A stretch of DNA of 64,000 nucleotides. Source: Symsagittifera roscoffensis (Eukaryota; Xenacoelomorpha; Acoela; Convolutidae). Below the pieces are notes generated by a model, which made no database searches, was not told where the DNA came from, and saw only the letters and a list, made by a program, of their open reading frames with translations. The stretch spans positions 42,916,395 through 42,980,394 of the forward strand of contig NC_087062.1 of assembly GCF_963678635.1 (NCBI RefSeq), in the 5' to 3' direction. Position numbers and translations under genes: made by a program. Of this stretch, positions 31,430 through 44,040 are shown piece after piece. Numbering within the stretch: the stretch's first letter is position 1; each line of letters starts with the position of its first letter.

Positions 31430-34400
31430 TTCCCGCAACACTCAGCTTCGATGCGTTTTGTAAACTGCCTCTAATTTCTGCAGAAGCTAATTTGAAAGAG
31501 AAGTTTTCCGTCAAGTATTCTTCATCTTCTTTTTCACTATATTTTCTACTTTGGGAGAGCGTCGCCTTTTAATAAATGCTGTGTGGTGACTTCTTTTTTG
31601 TGGTGTTAATATGACCTGTTTATTGCATTAGATTTGAATTGAGTCATTTTTTCAAATGCAATCAGTTGTGGAGATTAGTACATATTGTGGAGCAAAATGA
31701 GAAGAGGAACCAACAAATACCTCAAATGAGTTTGGTGGGTGGAATGGAATGGAATGGAATAAAATAATTTGATGGTCTGCTTTTTGCCCCCGTGGCAACT
31801 ATTTGGGTCAAAAATGGAGTCTGTGCTTAACTGTGTGTTTGTGATGGGAAGGAATGAAAGAGGAAAGCGTTTAGAAATTTTTTTAAAAAAGGAGATAAGG
31901 TAATGGCAATAATGCAATGGTAATAACTAATATAATAATTGCTCGTGTATTATAATAGCACACGGAGCAATAGCAAAAAATTGTAGCAAAACTGTTGTAG
32001 CCGCTTCAGGTTAGTTGGTTATTACAGTAGTATATTTGCTACGCTCTTCTCTATACCTAGAGCTACAGCACAGAACTCATGACAACAACAACAAAAATAC
32101 AATTCTGACGATAATGAATTCCGAAAATGATAAAAGTAGGAAAAAAAGCTGTACATGAAATTCTTTTTTCTTCTAGTGCCACACAGTAGGGACAGTGGTT
32201 ACTCCTGTATGGCTGCTTGCATGTATGCGTGCTAACATAGCATGTGGAACAACACGGCCCCTGCTACATAATATGAAAATGAAGCTTTTTTGGGCTCTTT
32301 TCAAATTTGGGTGGTACTTGCTACCGAATTATGACAGAGCGTGAAAAGAGCAAAGAGAGGATTTGCAATTGTCAGTAAAGATTAGCTTGCATTTGAATGA
32401 ACAAAAAGCGCTACAAAATGCAAATACTATATACTCTTGCTAATTAGCCCAAGTTGTCGTAAAAAGTAGACAGGGCTAACTGGATTGCATGTTCCGCTTA
32501 ACGCGACATCGACTTATTGGTGCAATGGACGGGGAAAGAACCTTGGGAGGGCAAGCGGGGTTTGAAAAGAGAGTGAGCGAGAGAGAGAGGATTAAATGGG
32601 AAAAAATGAAGAAAAAGAAAGCGGATAAACGTTAAAAGATGTGAGCAGAATTGAAATTGCAGAGGAAACCACAGCGTTACTTGCCTCTTTAATGCTCCCA
32701 ATATAACCATTTCACGTGGTTAAAAAATGGGAAAATATATTGGAAAAACATAACATTAAAAATGAATTTGACTCTATTTGACTATGTGACTACATAACAA
32801 GCCACTGAAGTCCCGATGTTCTAGCACACTAAGGGGGAAAGAGGGAGAAATAATTTATTGATCTGCTCTAGCTGTCCTCACTTTAAATCACCTTTTATTC
32901 CTTCCCTGCCAACCCAATGTTCCTCTACTCAACTAAATGTCTCCTCATTTGCGCTTCCGTTTTAGCGTGGCATTCCCTGCATTAAAAAAAAAGAAGATTT
33001 TTGTAAGCCCCTTCGGCCTCGCTGAAATACGATTAGGTTTCAGTCATTTTGCTGAAATTTCTGTAGTTCATATGAAATTTCTTCAATTTTTTTGCTCAGC
33101 CTAAACGGCCCTATTCTTGTTTGATCTTGATATTTTTTCTAGGGAAATTGCTAAGTATAAAACGAGGTATAATGAGTGTACAGTGAAGATCTAGTTTTTC
33201 GGTTCACCGGACGCCCGTGAGAACCCATCGCATCTCCTAACGACTTAAAGGATTAATAGTTCGTATTGATTTTTTGTTTGTCCTCAATTTTCCCAATCGT
33301 TTTAAATCAGATTAAGAATTAACGGCCGCTTTTTGAATTTATAAGGGTACTAATATTGTACTGCTCTACGCAGGCAATTTTTTCCGTTTCACTGCTTTTT
33401 ATCTCAATATAATTTACCCACAAATGACAATTTCAGCAGCCTTTGATGGCCTAATGATGAAACGAAGTGACGCTTTGTGCCTTCATTTTACCCATACATG
33501 TTCCCTTTTAACCAATTTTCCCATCCTGGACAGCACAGCATGTTATAAGCACAGGGAAATTTTTAGATAGCCACTGTGAACTGCTGAAACAGTACATCAA
33601 ACTCACGTCAACCTCGTTTTTTGCACGCAATACCAGCAATACTTACAAAAAAAATGCATTGGATAGCTTTGGACAACCCCATTTTGCTCGAGATTATATT
33701 AAAAGGAAGGATATCTAAACAAGTTTCAAATTGATCTTTTTTACAAGACTCTTTTCCGCATATGGCGGAACTAAAAAAAAACATATCAAAATGGGAGCGA
33801 TAAGCTTAAGAGGCCATTTAGAGACTCTATTTGCAGTGTCCTTAGGGTAATTGTGCGTGAGCTTTGGGTTGTTTCCCCTAGCTTAGGTTAGTTGGCAGTG
33901 TCATAAATCTTGAGGTTCAAAGGAAATGGTTCAATGGTGCAAAGATGTAATTAAGGCGAAGAATGGAGACCGTAAGTGCTCTGAGGCCGGGGCAATTCTT
34001 CTGATGCCAACAGGATTGGATTGAATTTAGAGAGTTGTTTAGAGGGGCTGAGCACTATTTTTAGAATTCACTGTAGCCGAGAGGCTGACCTTCAAATGCA
34101 CCGGATGCAATGAAGCGATTAATTCCTATCAGAGACAGATAATAAAAAAACGCGGCTGCTACGGGTATTAAAAATAGGCGTACACGGGAGCCAGCTCATA
34201 ATCCTGTTTATCACTCATCACATATTATGAAGAATACTCAACCCCTGACCAAGTGAGGGGATGGGAATGATTTTTTCACCTTTGAAAAAAACTCAATATC
34301 CTTGATTTATAACTTCACATCAGATTAGCCTGCTTAGATCAGCCCTCAAGATGATTAAAAGGTTTCAACAAAGAATTTTCCATAAAACTAGTGGTAATTT

Positions 34401-35400
34401 TTCGTAAATTTTGACAAAGTCCTTTGATATAACCCGAATGTCTTAAATAGAAACATTATCTCCAGTTGTATTTTTTTTCTTGCAGAAAGAACTCGACAGA
34501 ACACATTGAATCTCGTTTGATTCATTTCCCGTAACACGACAACACTCAACAAAAAAAAAAACTCGCAAAAACGAGTAAAAGACATTTTTGAGCGATTTGA
34601 TTCGTTTTGAGCGTTTTTTGTTTCAAGTTTGCGCAAAGTTTGTGACTTGGCCCTCCCTCTCTCAGCTGCGTCGAATATTTGCGCGACATCAAGCGGTGAC
34701 TTAGCGCGACTTTAACTATTGCGTGAGTGAGGATTTTAGGCTGTGAGACGAGATAATATAATTCCGACCTTATATTTGTGTAATTACGCTTGCAATTGAT
34801 CGTTTTAAATGACCGTTTCATTCGAACTTTTAGGGTTGGTTGTAAATCAATTTTCGCTCATTTTTTTCACAAAGTTTGCCTGAAAGTTTGTGCTTTGAAG
34901 CAACAAAAACTTATATTGCTTTTGTGCTTACCCACTTTTTAAATGATTTTTTTAAACATTTTTTCCGACTCAGCTTGCGTTTTTCTTGGATTTGCTGCCG
35001 GGCTTTTTTTTGTATCCCAAGTGGTGTGAAACTCCGCTTCGTCTATGTGTAAATCGGGCATCTCGTTCCGGGTTAGCATCGGTTTTTGGAAAATTTTCGA
35101 AAATGTGTCCCGTTTTTTTTGAATCCCAGTCAAATTCCTCTCAGAGTTTCTTCTTCAAACGGCATAGAGTTTTGTATAATAAGTAATGTGTTTCCTCCAA
35201 ATCGCAGAGGAGCTATCAATAGGCCTTAACAGTCGTTTCGAGGATAGTTCATTTGTGTTATCTCCCCACATTCCAGACTGTGTTATTTTGTTAAGTGAAA
35301 CTGATCCTTTGCGACTGAAGGCAGTTTTTTTTTGCGTCTAGAATTTTCTTGTGGTACCACTACTGCAGCCGAATTTGGTCAATTTGCTGTAGACCTAAAA
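31430..35400. other. Upstream region of the RhoGAP gene, no gene supported
   Basis: This transposon-poor stretch should hold the 5' UTR and promoter of the RhoGAP gene if exon 1 is right. No TATA or CpG-rich block stands out. A frame in the other phase at 31400-31573 (minus; includes EDEEYLTENFSFKLASAEIRG) looks coding-like and could be an alternative exon. A short tandem ggaatggaatggaatgg lies at 31740. A minus frame at 34939-35150 (about 64 residues, MPDLHIDEAEFHTTWDTKK) has codon-like composition but no known relative. Confidence 0.4.
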
Positions 35401-35404
35401 CAAG

Positions 35405-35520
35405 AGGTCAAGTGAGTGCTCGGCCTCACTCACTATCATTGCCATGGCATGATATCGAATACACGATCTGACGATTTCAGAGTGGACGCCTTACCACTAT
35501 GCTAAGTGCCTCACAGTTTT
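35405..35520 (-). repeat. tRNA-derived SINE head or tRNA pseudogene
   Basis: On the minus strand TTAGCATAGTGGTAAGGCG is a good A-box. After a loop CTCTGAA (anticodon position CUG) comes a B-box-like GTATTCGATATC. Stems pair weakly. It resembles the tRNA-like sequence at 8066-8155 in layout but not in sequence, so it is probably a different SINE or tRNA source. Confidence 0.55.
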
Positions 35521-36109
35521 GATGACAAATGATCCCAGTCATAATTTTCCAATTGTTCGGATTACTCCTAAACCTATATAACATAGCTGTTAATGTTTAT
35601 CAAAATAACTAAACGTGGCGTCCCGTCGCTGAAAGAGATCAATTTATTGCACAATGAAACAAGCCAAACTAAACCATCGAAATATTTTCAGTGAGGTTTA
35701 TTTAGGGCGATCTATTGGTTTATTGTCAAAGATGCAATTTTATTGAAGATGCAATTTTAGCGCCAAATTTTTTTTAAAATAAGTTATAAGAAATGATGTG
35801 CCAAGAAATGTTTACATAGCTTTTGCAACATTTAAATCATTTGTTCAGTCAGCGAAACTTAATATCTTTTCCAAACAAAAGAAACAGCAGTTTCACCAAT
35901 GGGGATTGCGTCTCTGCTTCTTTTCTCGCCGGTGGCGAAAGTGAGCTTCTCTCGTTTTCCCGAAAATCTGACTCCATTTCTGCTTCCCCTTGAGTTGTTC
36001 AGATTAAAGGGTTTTGTGGATCTGGATACTTGTGTTTGCTCTGTTAAACAATCCGTTTTTTGGACTTATTGTGTCAAAATAAAACGCGTAGCCACTAGTT
36101 ATTTTTGCG

Positions 36110-36830
36110 ATAACTGAAAACCGCGATAAACAAAACCACGATTTTTGCAATCAGAAATTAGACGATAGCAAACAACAAGAAGACAAAAATCACGATATTG
36201 CAATCAAACGACAGCGGAATGAAAGAAGCCTTCCGAGTTGTAACGATTTTTCTTCAATCCTTATCGGACGCTTTTTACCAATCGGGAAGACTAAGGAAAA
36301 GAAGAGCAACCCTTCCTGGTGGCGAAGAAGACGCTTCTTCAGCGAAGATCAAGAAAACGGTAATGTATGTCGTTGAACTACAGAACTGTTGTAACCATAA
36401 CTTTTAGCTCATTGAACATGACCTAAAATTAATTTAAAATTTGCAAAAATTCTCTTCCAGGAGCTAGGTGTGAAAGGAAAGGGAGGATCTATCTCGGGTG
36501 CATCAAGTTGACTTTCTCCACTGAACAAAAACAGTTGTAAAATAGTAATAAAATAGCAAGTCTGGTTTTGACCTCGTTCTCCGGAGATGACGCGACACAT
36601 ATAGTATCTCACTAATTCTGCATTTAAATTAGTTAATTTGCATGGTTCGGCCGATAAATCTTAAGAAGCAACAGGTTTTTCACCCAATTTTACGAGAGAC
36701 CACTTTTAATTGGCTCTGGTAGAGCTATTAAAACACTTAAGCCTTTATCTTGACGCTAGTCAATCGTTGTAAGAATCAACCTGACTCTCCGTCTTTATAA
36801 ACTTTCCGGGCGAACGTTACATATATTTTT
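36110..36830 (+). repeat. Dispersed repeat family 'core-50', copy b
   Basis: Aligns along its whole length with copy c (51160-51870). Shared words in order are caatcag-aattagacgatagcaaa, agccttccgagttgtaac, gaagagcaac-cttcctggt, cgcttcttcagcgaag, gttgaactacagaactgtt, gactttctccactga, and after the core cggccgataaatctt and ctttccgggcgaacgttacatat. The core itself is more degraded here (gacctcgttctccgg). Short plus-strand frames in it are not conserved in phase with the other copies. Confidence 0.8.
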
Positions 36831-36849
36831 ATGGCGTTCTCGGTTGCTT

Positions 36850-38455
36850 TTCGTACCATCATGACATGTGAGTCAATTAATGAACGCCTCCGCGCGGTGC
36901 CGATTCCCCCAAAAAAGATCTTTAGCAACAACCGGATGGGAAATTTGTAACCGGATTCTTCGGTCTATCTTTTTCAACTATAAAACCCAAATTATCGTAC
37001 CGTGCTTCAGTAGTTCATTCCCACATGCTCCGAAAATTCCTCCATCATTTGCTTTGTTCCAAGTTGGTTCTCTGTGATTGGTACTTGCGTCATATGATGT
37101 TCAACAAAATCCCTCACATCACCTTCACTTTGGGCCAGACTTGGATTGGGATGGGATTTTCATTCACGCCAAAAAACTCCAGAGACTCTTTCTCGCACTT
37201 GAATTTGTACTAGGTCAAATGAAAATTCTACCGAGTGCTTAAGTTTGCTGTTTTGCAATGAGATTATGATTTTGAGCAATAAGTTGAATAGGAGATACAG
37301 AGTAAAAACAAGAACAATGACTAATTTAGAGCTGAGGGAGGAGGTAGTCGACGGTAGTTCAGTTGAAATTAAAATGTTTCGGGCTGGTAGAAGAGGTTTT
37401 TGGCGGTAATTAATTTGAGAATGAAAGGATTTTTAGACAAGAGTGAGAGGTACCTTCTACTCAAATGTGTAGGTTTAACCAATCAGAATTGACTTTCCTA
37501 ATTTATTCTGTAGTCGTGTTTAACAGATTTCATCTTCCTTTTATGGAATCATTATATAAAATACTTGTCCTATTAGAAATAAAGTTCCACTTTAGTATTT
37601 TTTTTAAAAAAAAGTTGATAATGTACTTTGTTTTGGTTGTTGCATTCAATAAGAGGATCCCTTTAAGAGCTTAAATCTTTCAATTAAATAAAAGGATACG
37701 CAAAAGAAAGTGAAAATTTAAATGACCACAGGTTGTTTGCTATAAAAAGAAAAAACATCGCGGTTAAAAGTCACACAAAAACAATAACTATAACAAGTAG
37801 CATCTCTGCAAGTTTTTTCATCAAGTCAGCTAATGTTTTTCTCTATTTAATCAATGAGATATTGTTGAATTTTGAGAACACTTTTTGATTTTGATGTAAC
37901 TTTGAGAGGATAGCTCGAAGTTGATAAAATGTTCAAAGCAATTTTCCCCAAAATTCTTTTTCCAAACACGATCATGCAGAATGTTGATTTTTGAAATTCT
38001 TTAAAAAAATGGAGGAATAAAGAATTTTGCTGGGGTGTTTTGACAAATTTGGGAATCGGTCACAGGGATAAATGAGTATTTGATATAATATCATTTAACT
38101 TTTTGAACAGCTTCAAAGTTTCGAGAATAAAACATTTATTTCCTTGTCAGGTGTAACGCAGCCATAAGTTTAAAGCTTTGAGATTCAATACATCTCTCAA
38201 AAGTAAACTTTTTGACTGAGTAAGTTTCTCTAAAGATACCTTTACTTAGTCAGATAATTCTAATTTGTACAATATAAGTGTCCAAAAAATTTTGAAAAAA
38301 TAAGAGTCAACATTTGTTTCATCATAAAAAAATCGAATGGATTTTTTTTCTTATTTCTTTTTTCGTGTAAATAACCCGAGAAAATTCAAATGTTTTTTGA
38401 TAGACGTTCTTCAAATAATGATTAAATTTCATTCAAATTTAATTCTGGAAACTGG
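36850..38455. other. No gene seen
   Basis: AT-rich, with open frames below 70 residues and no motif that can be recognised. No transposon remnant is evident. Confidence 0.5.
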
Positions 38456-38457
38456 TG

Positions 38458-38610
38458 AGCTCTGATTGGTTGATAACAAAACTGTTGAAAGTTCCATGTT
38501 AAGTGGAGCTTGATTCTCATTGGCTCATACAAAAACAGTTGAAATTTCCAGGATATTAAAGCTCGATTCTCCTTGGTTGTTGTCAAAACTTTTGAAAATT
38601 CTTTAGTTCC
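38458..38610. repeat. ~50-bp unit repeated three times, each with a CCAAT-like word
   Basis: Units start agctctgattgg (38458), agcttgattctcattgg (38507) and agctcgattctccttgg (38560), each followed by aaaac-gttgaaa-ttcc. Two of the three carry attgg, the reverse of CCAAT. The units are diverged, so the duplication is old. Confidence 0.7.
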
Positions 38611-39013
38611 ACTCAGATTGAATGATTTATGTTCCAGTTACACCAAAAAGGATGATATCCGATCTGATTTTTTTCACATTAAAAACAGTTGGTCAATATT
38701 TTCGCTTTTTTTATTTACTTTTATTTGTTTTTTTTTGGGGCTATTCCGCTAATTCTCCTACCAAAATTTTTGAGATATTCGAAATAACCCATTTGTTCTC
38801 AATTTCTTTCTTTAGTAACTAAAATGCCGTCATTGAAGTAAAATGAAAGATTTGCATTTGTATGTGACAGGGAGTACACGCGCTCACACGAATCAAGACA
38901 TCGTAAGCGCCGTGGCGTTTTCAAGCGACCAAGTTGTAATTTTCATACATACAGCAGCAAAGAACTGAATCTTCATATCTCACAGAAGCATTCTTCTGTT
39001 CAAAATAATAATC

Positions 39014-39422
39014 TACATGGTGATGGAAGACACAATCCGCAGTCTCCAATGGCACTCAACAAAAAATTAAATTTATAAACATACAAAAAAACATAGAATA
39101 AACTACTATTTTTACTGATATTAGAAAAATCTAGAGATTCTAGTAATTTGATAAATTTTCAGAAATAATTATTCTTGTAACAAATCTGAAATAATTTCAA
39201 CGAAATTCTTTCAACGAAATACATGGTGATGGAAAGCACACTGCGCAGTCTCCAAAGGCACTCAACGAAAAGTTAAATTTAGAAACATACAAAAAACATA
39301 GGATAAATAACAATTTTTACTGATATTGGAAAAATCTAGAAATATGTACAAAGTTCTAGTAATTTGATAAATTTTTAGAAATAATTATTCTTGTAACAAA
39401 TGTGAAATAATTTCCACGAAGT
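39014..39422. repeat. 206-bp tandem duplication
   Basis: tacatggtgatggaa at 39014 repeats at 39220, and the two copies stay alignable through cagtctccaa-ggcactcaac, ctgatatt-gaaaaatctaga and aataattattcttgtaac. They differ by roughly one position in ten. Non-coding. Confidence 0.88.
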
Positions 39423-40954
39423 TTTTAATTGTTCGTTTATGCTTTTGTTCAATGATTCTGATTGCCGATGAAACTAACTCCAGCAATGATCAGATTCAAA
39501 TTTTTGTGAAAATCTCATTGGAAAACGATCCAAAAATCTATAAGCTACAGTTAGATTTGCAATGGTGGCTTGCTTACGGGGCTTTTGTTGTTTTTAATTT
39601 TGCTGTAAAAGTACATAAATTAAGCATTTAACTGAATACGTGTTCGGTAAAACTTTGTAACAAAGTAGTGGATACTTTTAAGACATCGACTAAATTATTT
39701 GTTTTGCCTAGGTATCAATCTTTGAACTTCCTAAGTTAGTGACTTTGATTGAGTTCAAAGATTAGTGCGTTTTCAAGCAGATAAAGTGTGGCTTATGCAT
39801 CAAAAAAAAAATATTCTTGATTAGGGACGATGACAAAAAGATCGGATTTTGGATAATTTTGTTGGAGCTTGAACCTTTCCAGATAATAAGATACCTAAAT
39901 CTGCACTGGAAGTTCACTTCAAATTTAAAATTGAAGTTAAAGTAAGAATATACAGTTATCTGGATCGGAGTTTCCTTCTGAGGATTTTAGCAAATAGTAT
40001 TTTCGATAAAAACCTTGCATCGGAATAATAATTGGTGTTTGAAGTGATACAAGTTTACTGGTAAAATTCAGTTTTGGAGTATACTTTCGTTCACATGGAC
40101 TCAATTGGAAAACGAGCAGAAACCAAGAAAAATCTAATTGAAGTTTTTTGACGAAATAAAATAGAAGTTCAATTTAATTTTATAGGTTTTGTGATAATTT
40201 TGCTTCAATTCAGATTATAAGTTGTAGCTGAATGAAAAGTTCAAAAAAAATCATCAAGTATTGGTACTAGCGTGTAAATTATCAGAGATTTTGTTATCAT
40301 TTGATGATCTAAGTAAAAATACGTGACAATTCAGATGTTTTTGAGGTTATTTTCATTGAAGTAGGCACAACTCCGAGTCAAAATTGTTCGCTTAAATGAT
40401 ACAGTTTTTCCACTAAAAAATCTATATTGTTTTGTTGACAGCAAAAGTAACCCTTTAAAAAGAAAGGACATTAAGTTAAGACACAAAAAATTTTGTTTTG
40501 TTTTCTAACCAAGCAAGTGTGTTTGTTTGACGTAAGCAATCAGAAACTCGAATTATGGAAAAAGATTAAAAACAAGCAACAAAATACAGGAAATTGAACA
40601 AAATTTAAAAAATTTTCAAATAAGTTTGTTTTCTGACAATCGATCCAAAAACTTTTTATCGACAGTTATAACTAAAAAAGTAGAAATCTTACAGCAAATC
40701 GGTAGTGTTAAATTGCAGTAAGAAATATACTATGAAACTTTGGGTCGAAACGTATTTGCTATACATTTTTATTAGAAAGTACATGATTTTCACAAAACTT
40801 CGACTTATTGATTTTTTGCCTAGCTATCATTTTATAAGTTTTCTAAGTTTTCGTCTTTGAATACGTTCATAGAGTACCGCGTTTTAAAGTGGTTTATTGA
40901 AGACTATTGAGAATCATAATTTTTTAAATCAATTTCCAAAGATTTTAGAAAAAT

Positions 40955-41035
40955 ATTAAAAGAAAAAAATGGTTGCTTTAGGCAGAATTAAAAGACGATT
41001 AAAAGAAAAAAATGGTTGCTTTAGGCAGAATTTCC
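40955..41035. repeat. 43-bp direct repeat
   Basis: attaaaagaaaaaaatggtt and the following 15 bases occur at 40955 and 40998 without differences. A slippage-type local duplication in AT-rich DNA. Confidence 0.85.
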
Positions 41036-41039
41036 AGTT

Positions 41040-42590
41040 TAATTATCATAAAACTCTGACCTAAAGATCACTTCAAAAACCTAAAGGAACGCAGAACAGT
41101 ATACATTTATCTGATTTAGAAGTTTCGTACTCAAGAGGGATTTTTTGATGCTTTGGATTAGAGAACGACGTTTGTTCAAGACCACATTTCAAAAGATACA
41201 GTTTTCCATCTGAAATTCAAATTTTCAGCAAAATTTTATTCAAATTGTATTGTAACACACTCAAACTGGGAGATGGTAGATCAAACAGAAACCAAAAATA
41301 AATTAATTTTGAGTTTACAGAAAAAAATGTTGAAATTCATTGTTTATTTTTGGTTTATGAGTTTTATGAGTAAAATTGGTTTTATGAGTAAAATTCAATG
41401 TTTATGAGTTTTGAGAAAAATGTTCTTAATTTTAGGTTATGAATAATAGTCCGAGAACAAAATGGATATCAAAAGTCTCCAGTATAGACATTGTAAGATT
41501 TTTGTCCGGTTATTGTTTCTTTTGCTTCGTTTAATGGATTAAAAGAAAATATGGAAAATTCAAAGTTTTTCAAGCAGATTTTCTTTATAATTAATCTTAA
41601 TATAAAAATGATCGGTTAATTGATAGAATTTTTCTAATAAATTGTCTTTTTAGTGCAAAATTTCATTAAAAACAGTTTTGTTGGAAGGTTGTAGGTAAAG
41701 CAGTGACCAAAAAATTGCGTTCAAGTTACATGTTTACATGATTTGTCGAAAAAAAAACTACGACGAAGCTCTGCTGTAGAATTACTTCTAAGATTTAACA
41801 AAGCTTATTGAAGACTAGAACTGATTGATATGAAGAACAGCTTGGAAAAGTGTATACATCCACCAGTTGTGTTAAGAAACAGACGCAGTTTTTGAAAAAT
41901 GACCTGCAAAGTTCCTCCAAATCTGTTTCATATACGAAACTAGGATGATAATCATGAAAGGAACATGGATAAAGCATGTGTTTATGGCAAACTAGCTGGA
42001 AATTGAATAGTTTTCAGGTATCAAACTTTACTTTATTAGTTTTGGTATTTATATAATGCTTTTGATTTTGTCTCTTCCAAACTAATTTTGATTAAAATTC
42101 TATAAAAATCCAATTCTGAAGAATCGATCATGGAAACTTCACCAACATTTCAAAACTTACATCAAAATTTTTTTTTAACTGATGTTGTTTAGAACATCGA
42201 TAACCTCTAGGACAGAAAACTAGTAGCAAAGCAGGTTTAGAGCGTAAGAAAGATAATTTTTGGACAGATGCTGAGTCTAATTTGATGACTATTTGTAGTA
42301 ACAGTTTTCAAATTGTGAATTTTGACAATTTTTCCGAGAAATCGGAAGTTTCAGCTGCGTTTCAGTTAGGTTTCAGCAGAGTTTCAGGTTGATAGAGCAC
42401 GTTTCAAAAGACTTACTCCATCTAGTAAAACACTTAATAGCAAAAATTAGATCAAATTGTATCGTGTTTCGTAGTTTTTTGCTTTTTGAAAAAATCATAA
42501 GTTTTTTTGACAAAAAGTTTAAGTTTTTGCGCATCTTACCATTGACTTACCATGAACCGAAAATATAAAACCTTCAATCCACAACCTACT
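41040..42590. other. No gene seen
   Basis: Strongly AT-rich sequence with no frame longer than about 60 residues. At 41340-41410 the word ttatgagtaaaatt is locally repeated. Confidence 0.5.
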
Positions 42591-42631
42591 CGTGATAAAC
42601 CAATGATTTTCGCCAATTACAAAACTGATGG

Positions 42632-42960
42632 GTTCTTTTTTCGCCAATCCAGAAAAGCCTCAATCCGAAAGGGTCCTTCTTTCGTTAATCTGGAAGGGTA
42701 CTTATTTCCTCAGTCCGAAAAGGTTTCAATCTGCAAGTTCCTTAATTCTCCAGTGCGAAAGGGTCCTAATTCGACTGTAATCGGAGGGGTCTCTATTGGC
42801 CGTACCCGAATGGCTCCCCATTTGACCATACCCGAATGGCTCCCCATTTGACCATACCCGGAGGGGTCTCTACACGACCGTACCCGGAGGCGCTTCTATT
42901 CGACCGCACCGGTGGTCTCCATTCGACCGTAACCGCAACGGTTTTCATTTCATCGATATG
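42632..42960. repeat. 26-bp minisatellite, GC-richer than its surroundings
   Basis: Units of 26 bp in exact register at 42804, 42830, 42856, 42882 and 42908, with more diverged units leftward to about 42632. The first two are identical (acccgaatggctccccattt plus gaccat). As 26 is not a multiple of three and the phase changes every unit, the two open frames crossing it are not genes. The consensus starts with (a)cccg-a-gg-tctc and ends (c)gaccgt. Confidence 0.9.
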
Positions 42961-42969
42961 GTAGGGGTA

Positions 42970-43950
42970 GTTGAAACACCAAATCAAAATGGTTCCTAAA
43001 TTGTCAGACCTGAAGGGTCATACGTCAGACCCTTCACAGTCCGTAAACTTTAACGACGACGCGGAACGAGCAGAACGCGGTTCATTCACCGTACGCATAA
43101 AGAAACGTCGCAAATGAACAGCGAGAACAGAGTACTAAAATCAGTTCACCGGGAATTAGTAGGAATTGTTAAGATTTATTAAGAACTTACCAGGAATCGG
43201 TCAATTAAAAAGATCAAAAACGAAAACCAACTAAAAAATGCACTTGCGATTTCTCCAACAACAGAACAAGAGAGAAAACGGACGTAAGTGGTTTTTAATT
43301 TTACACACGCATATTGGTAACTCCTTGTCAAAAATAATTGAAGTAGACATCAACGTTCTATGGATGGTAATCCGAGAAACCGTTTTTTTTCTTGGAGAAG
43401 TGGTAAACTTGAGAGCTTAAGTGTTTCTATCAAAAGCCTTATTGATGCAAATAAGCAGAGAAAAGCTCGGTGGGTGCAAAAACATTCACCTGCGGAAAGA
43501 ACGCTGCTTTCATTTTTTGTCTGTCCAGTGCTGCACTGAACTGGAAAATTTGTCTTCCGAAACACGTTCGAGTGTCAAAAAAGCATCTTTTTAGAAGCAT
43601 TTGTTTCTCTTAAAATGATAATTTTTTTATTTCGTTTTATATTTGTTACAACCAATTTGAAATCATACTTTTGTGTTAAGTTTTTATTAAACAACCCGTT
43701 GCTTGCTGTTGCGCATATTTTGAGCTCACATTGCCCTGGTCCTGGTATTTTAATCTTTGAAACGTGATTTTTGTTTGTGATCTATAAAACGTGATTTTTG
43801 ATCTCTGTCGTGTTGTGTTACGATTAATCATCAGCTCTATGCAAAACTTATTAAGTAACTAGGACAAGTGAGCAGTACAGTTTATTCCATTAGATTGAGC
43901 CAGGACAAGCCCAAGATACCTAATTTGAGTGAAAATTCTAAGAAAATGAA
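42970..43950. other. No gene seen
   Basis: Between the minisatellite and the Gypsy-like element. Possible location of the left LTR of that element, but no matching right copy could be found, so none is called. Confidence 0.4.
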
Positions 43951-44040
43951 TCAAGAGAGAAACTCAATAAGTGACCTTTTTGAAGTAGGGCGTTAACAGG
44001 CTCAAAAAATGAGGGAAAAGGAATTTTCAAAACAAAATGG

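Noticed and set aside
42552-42851. 99-residue plus-strand frame
   Set aside because: Runs through a 26-bp tandem repeat, whose unit is not a multiple of three, so the amino-acid pattern does not repeat as a protein repeat would.
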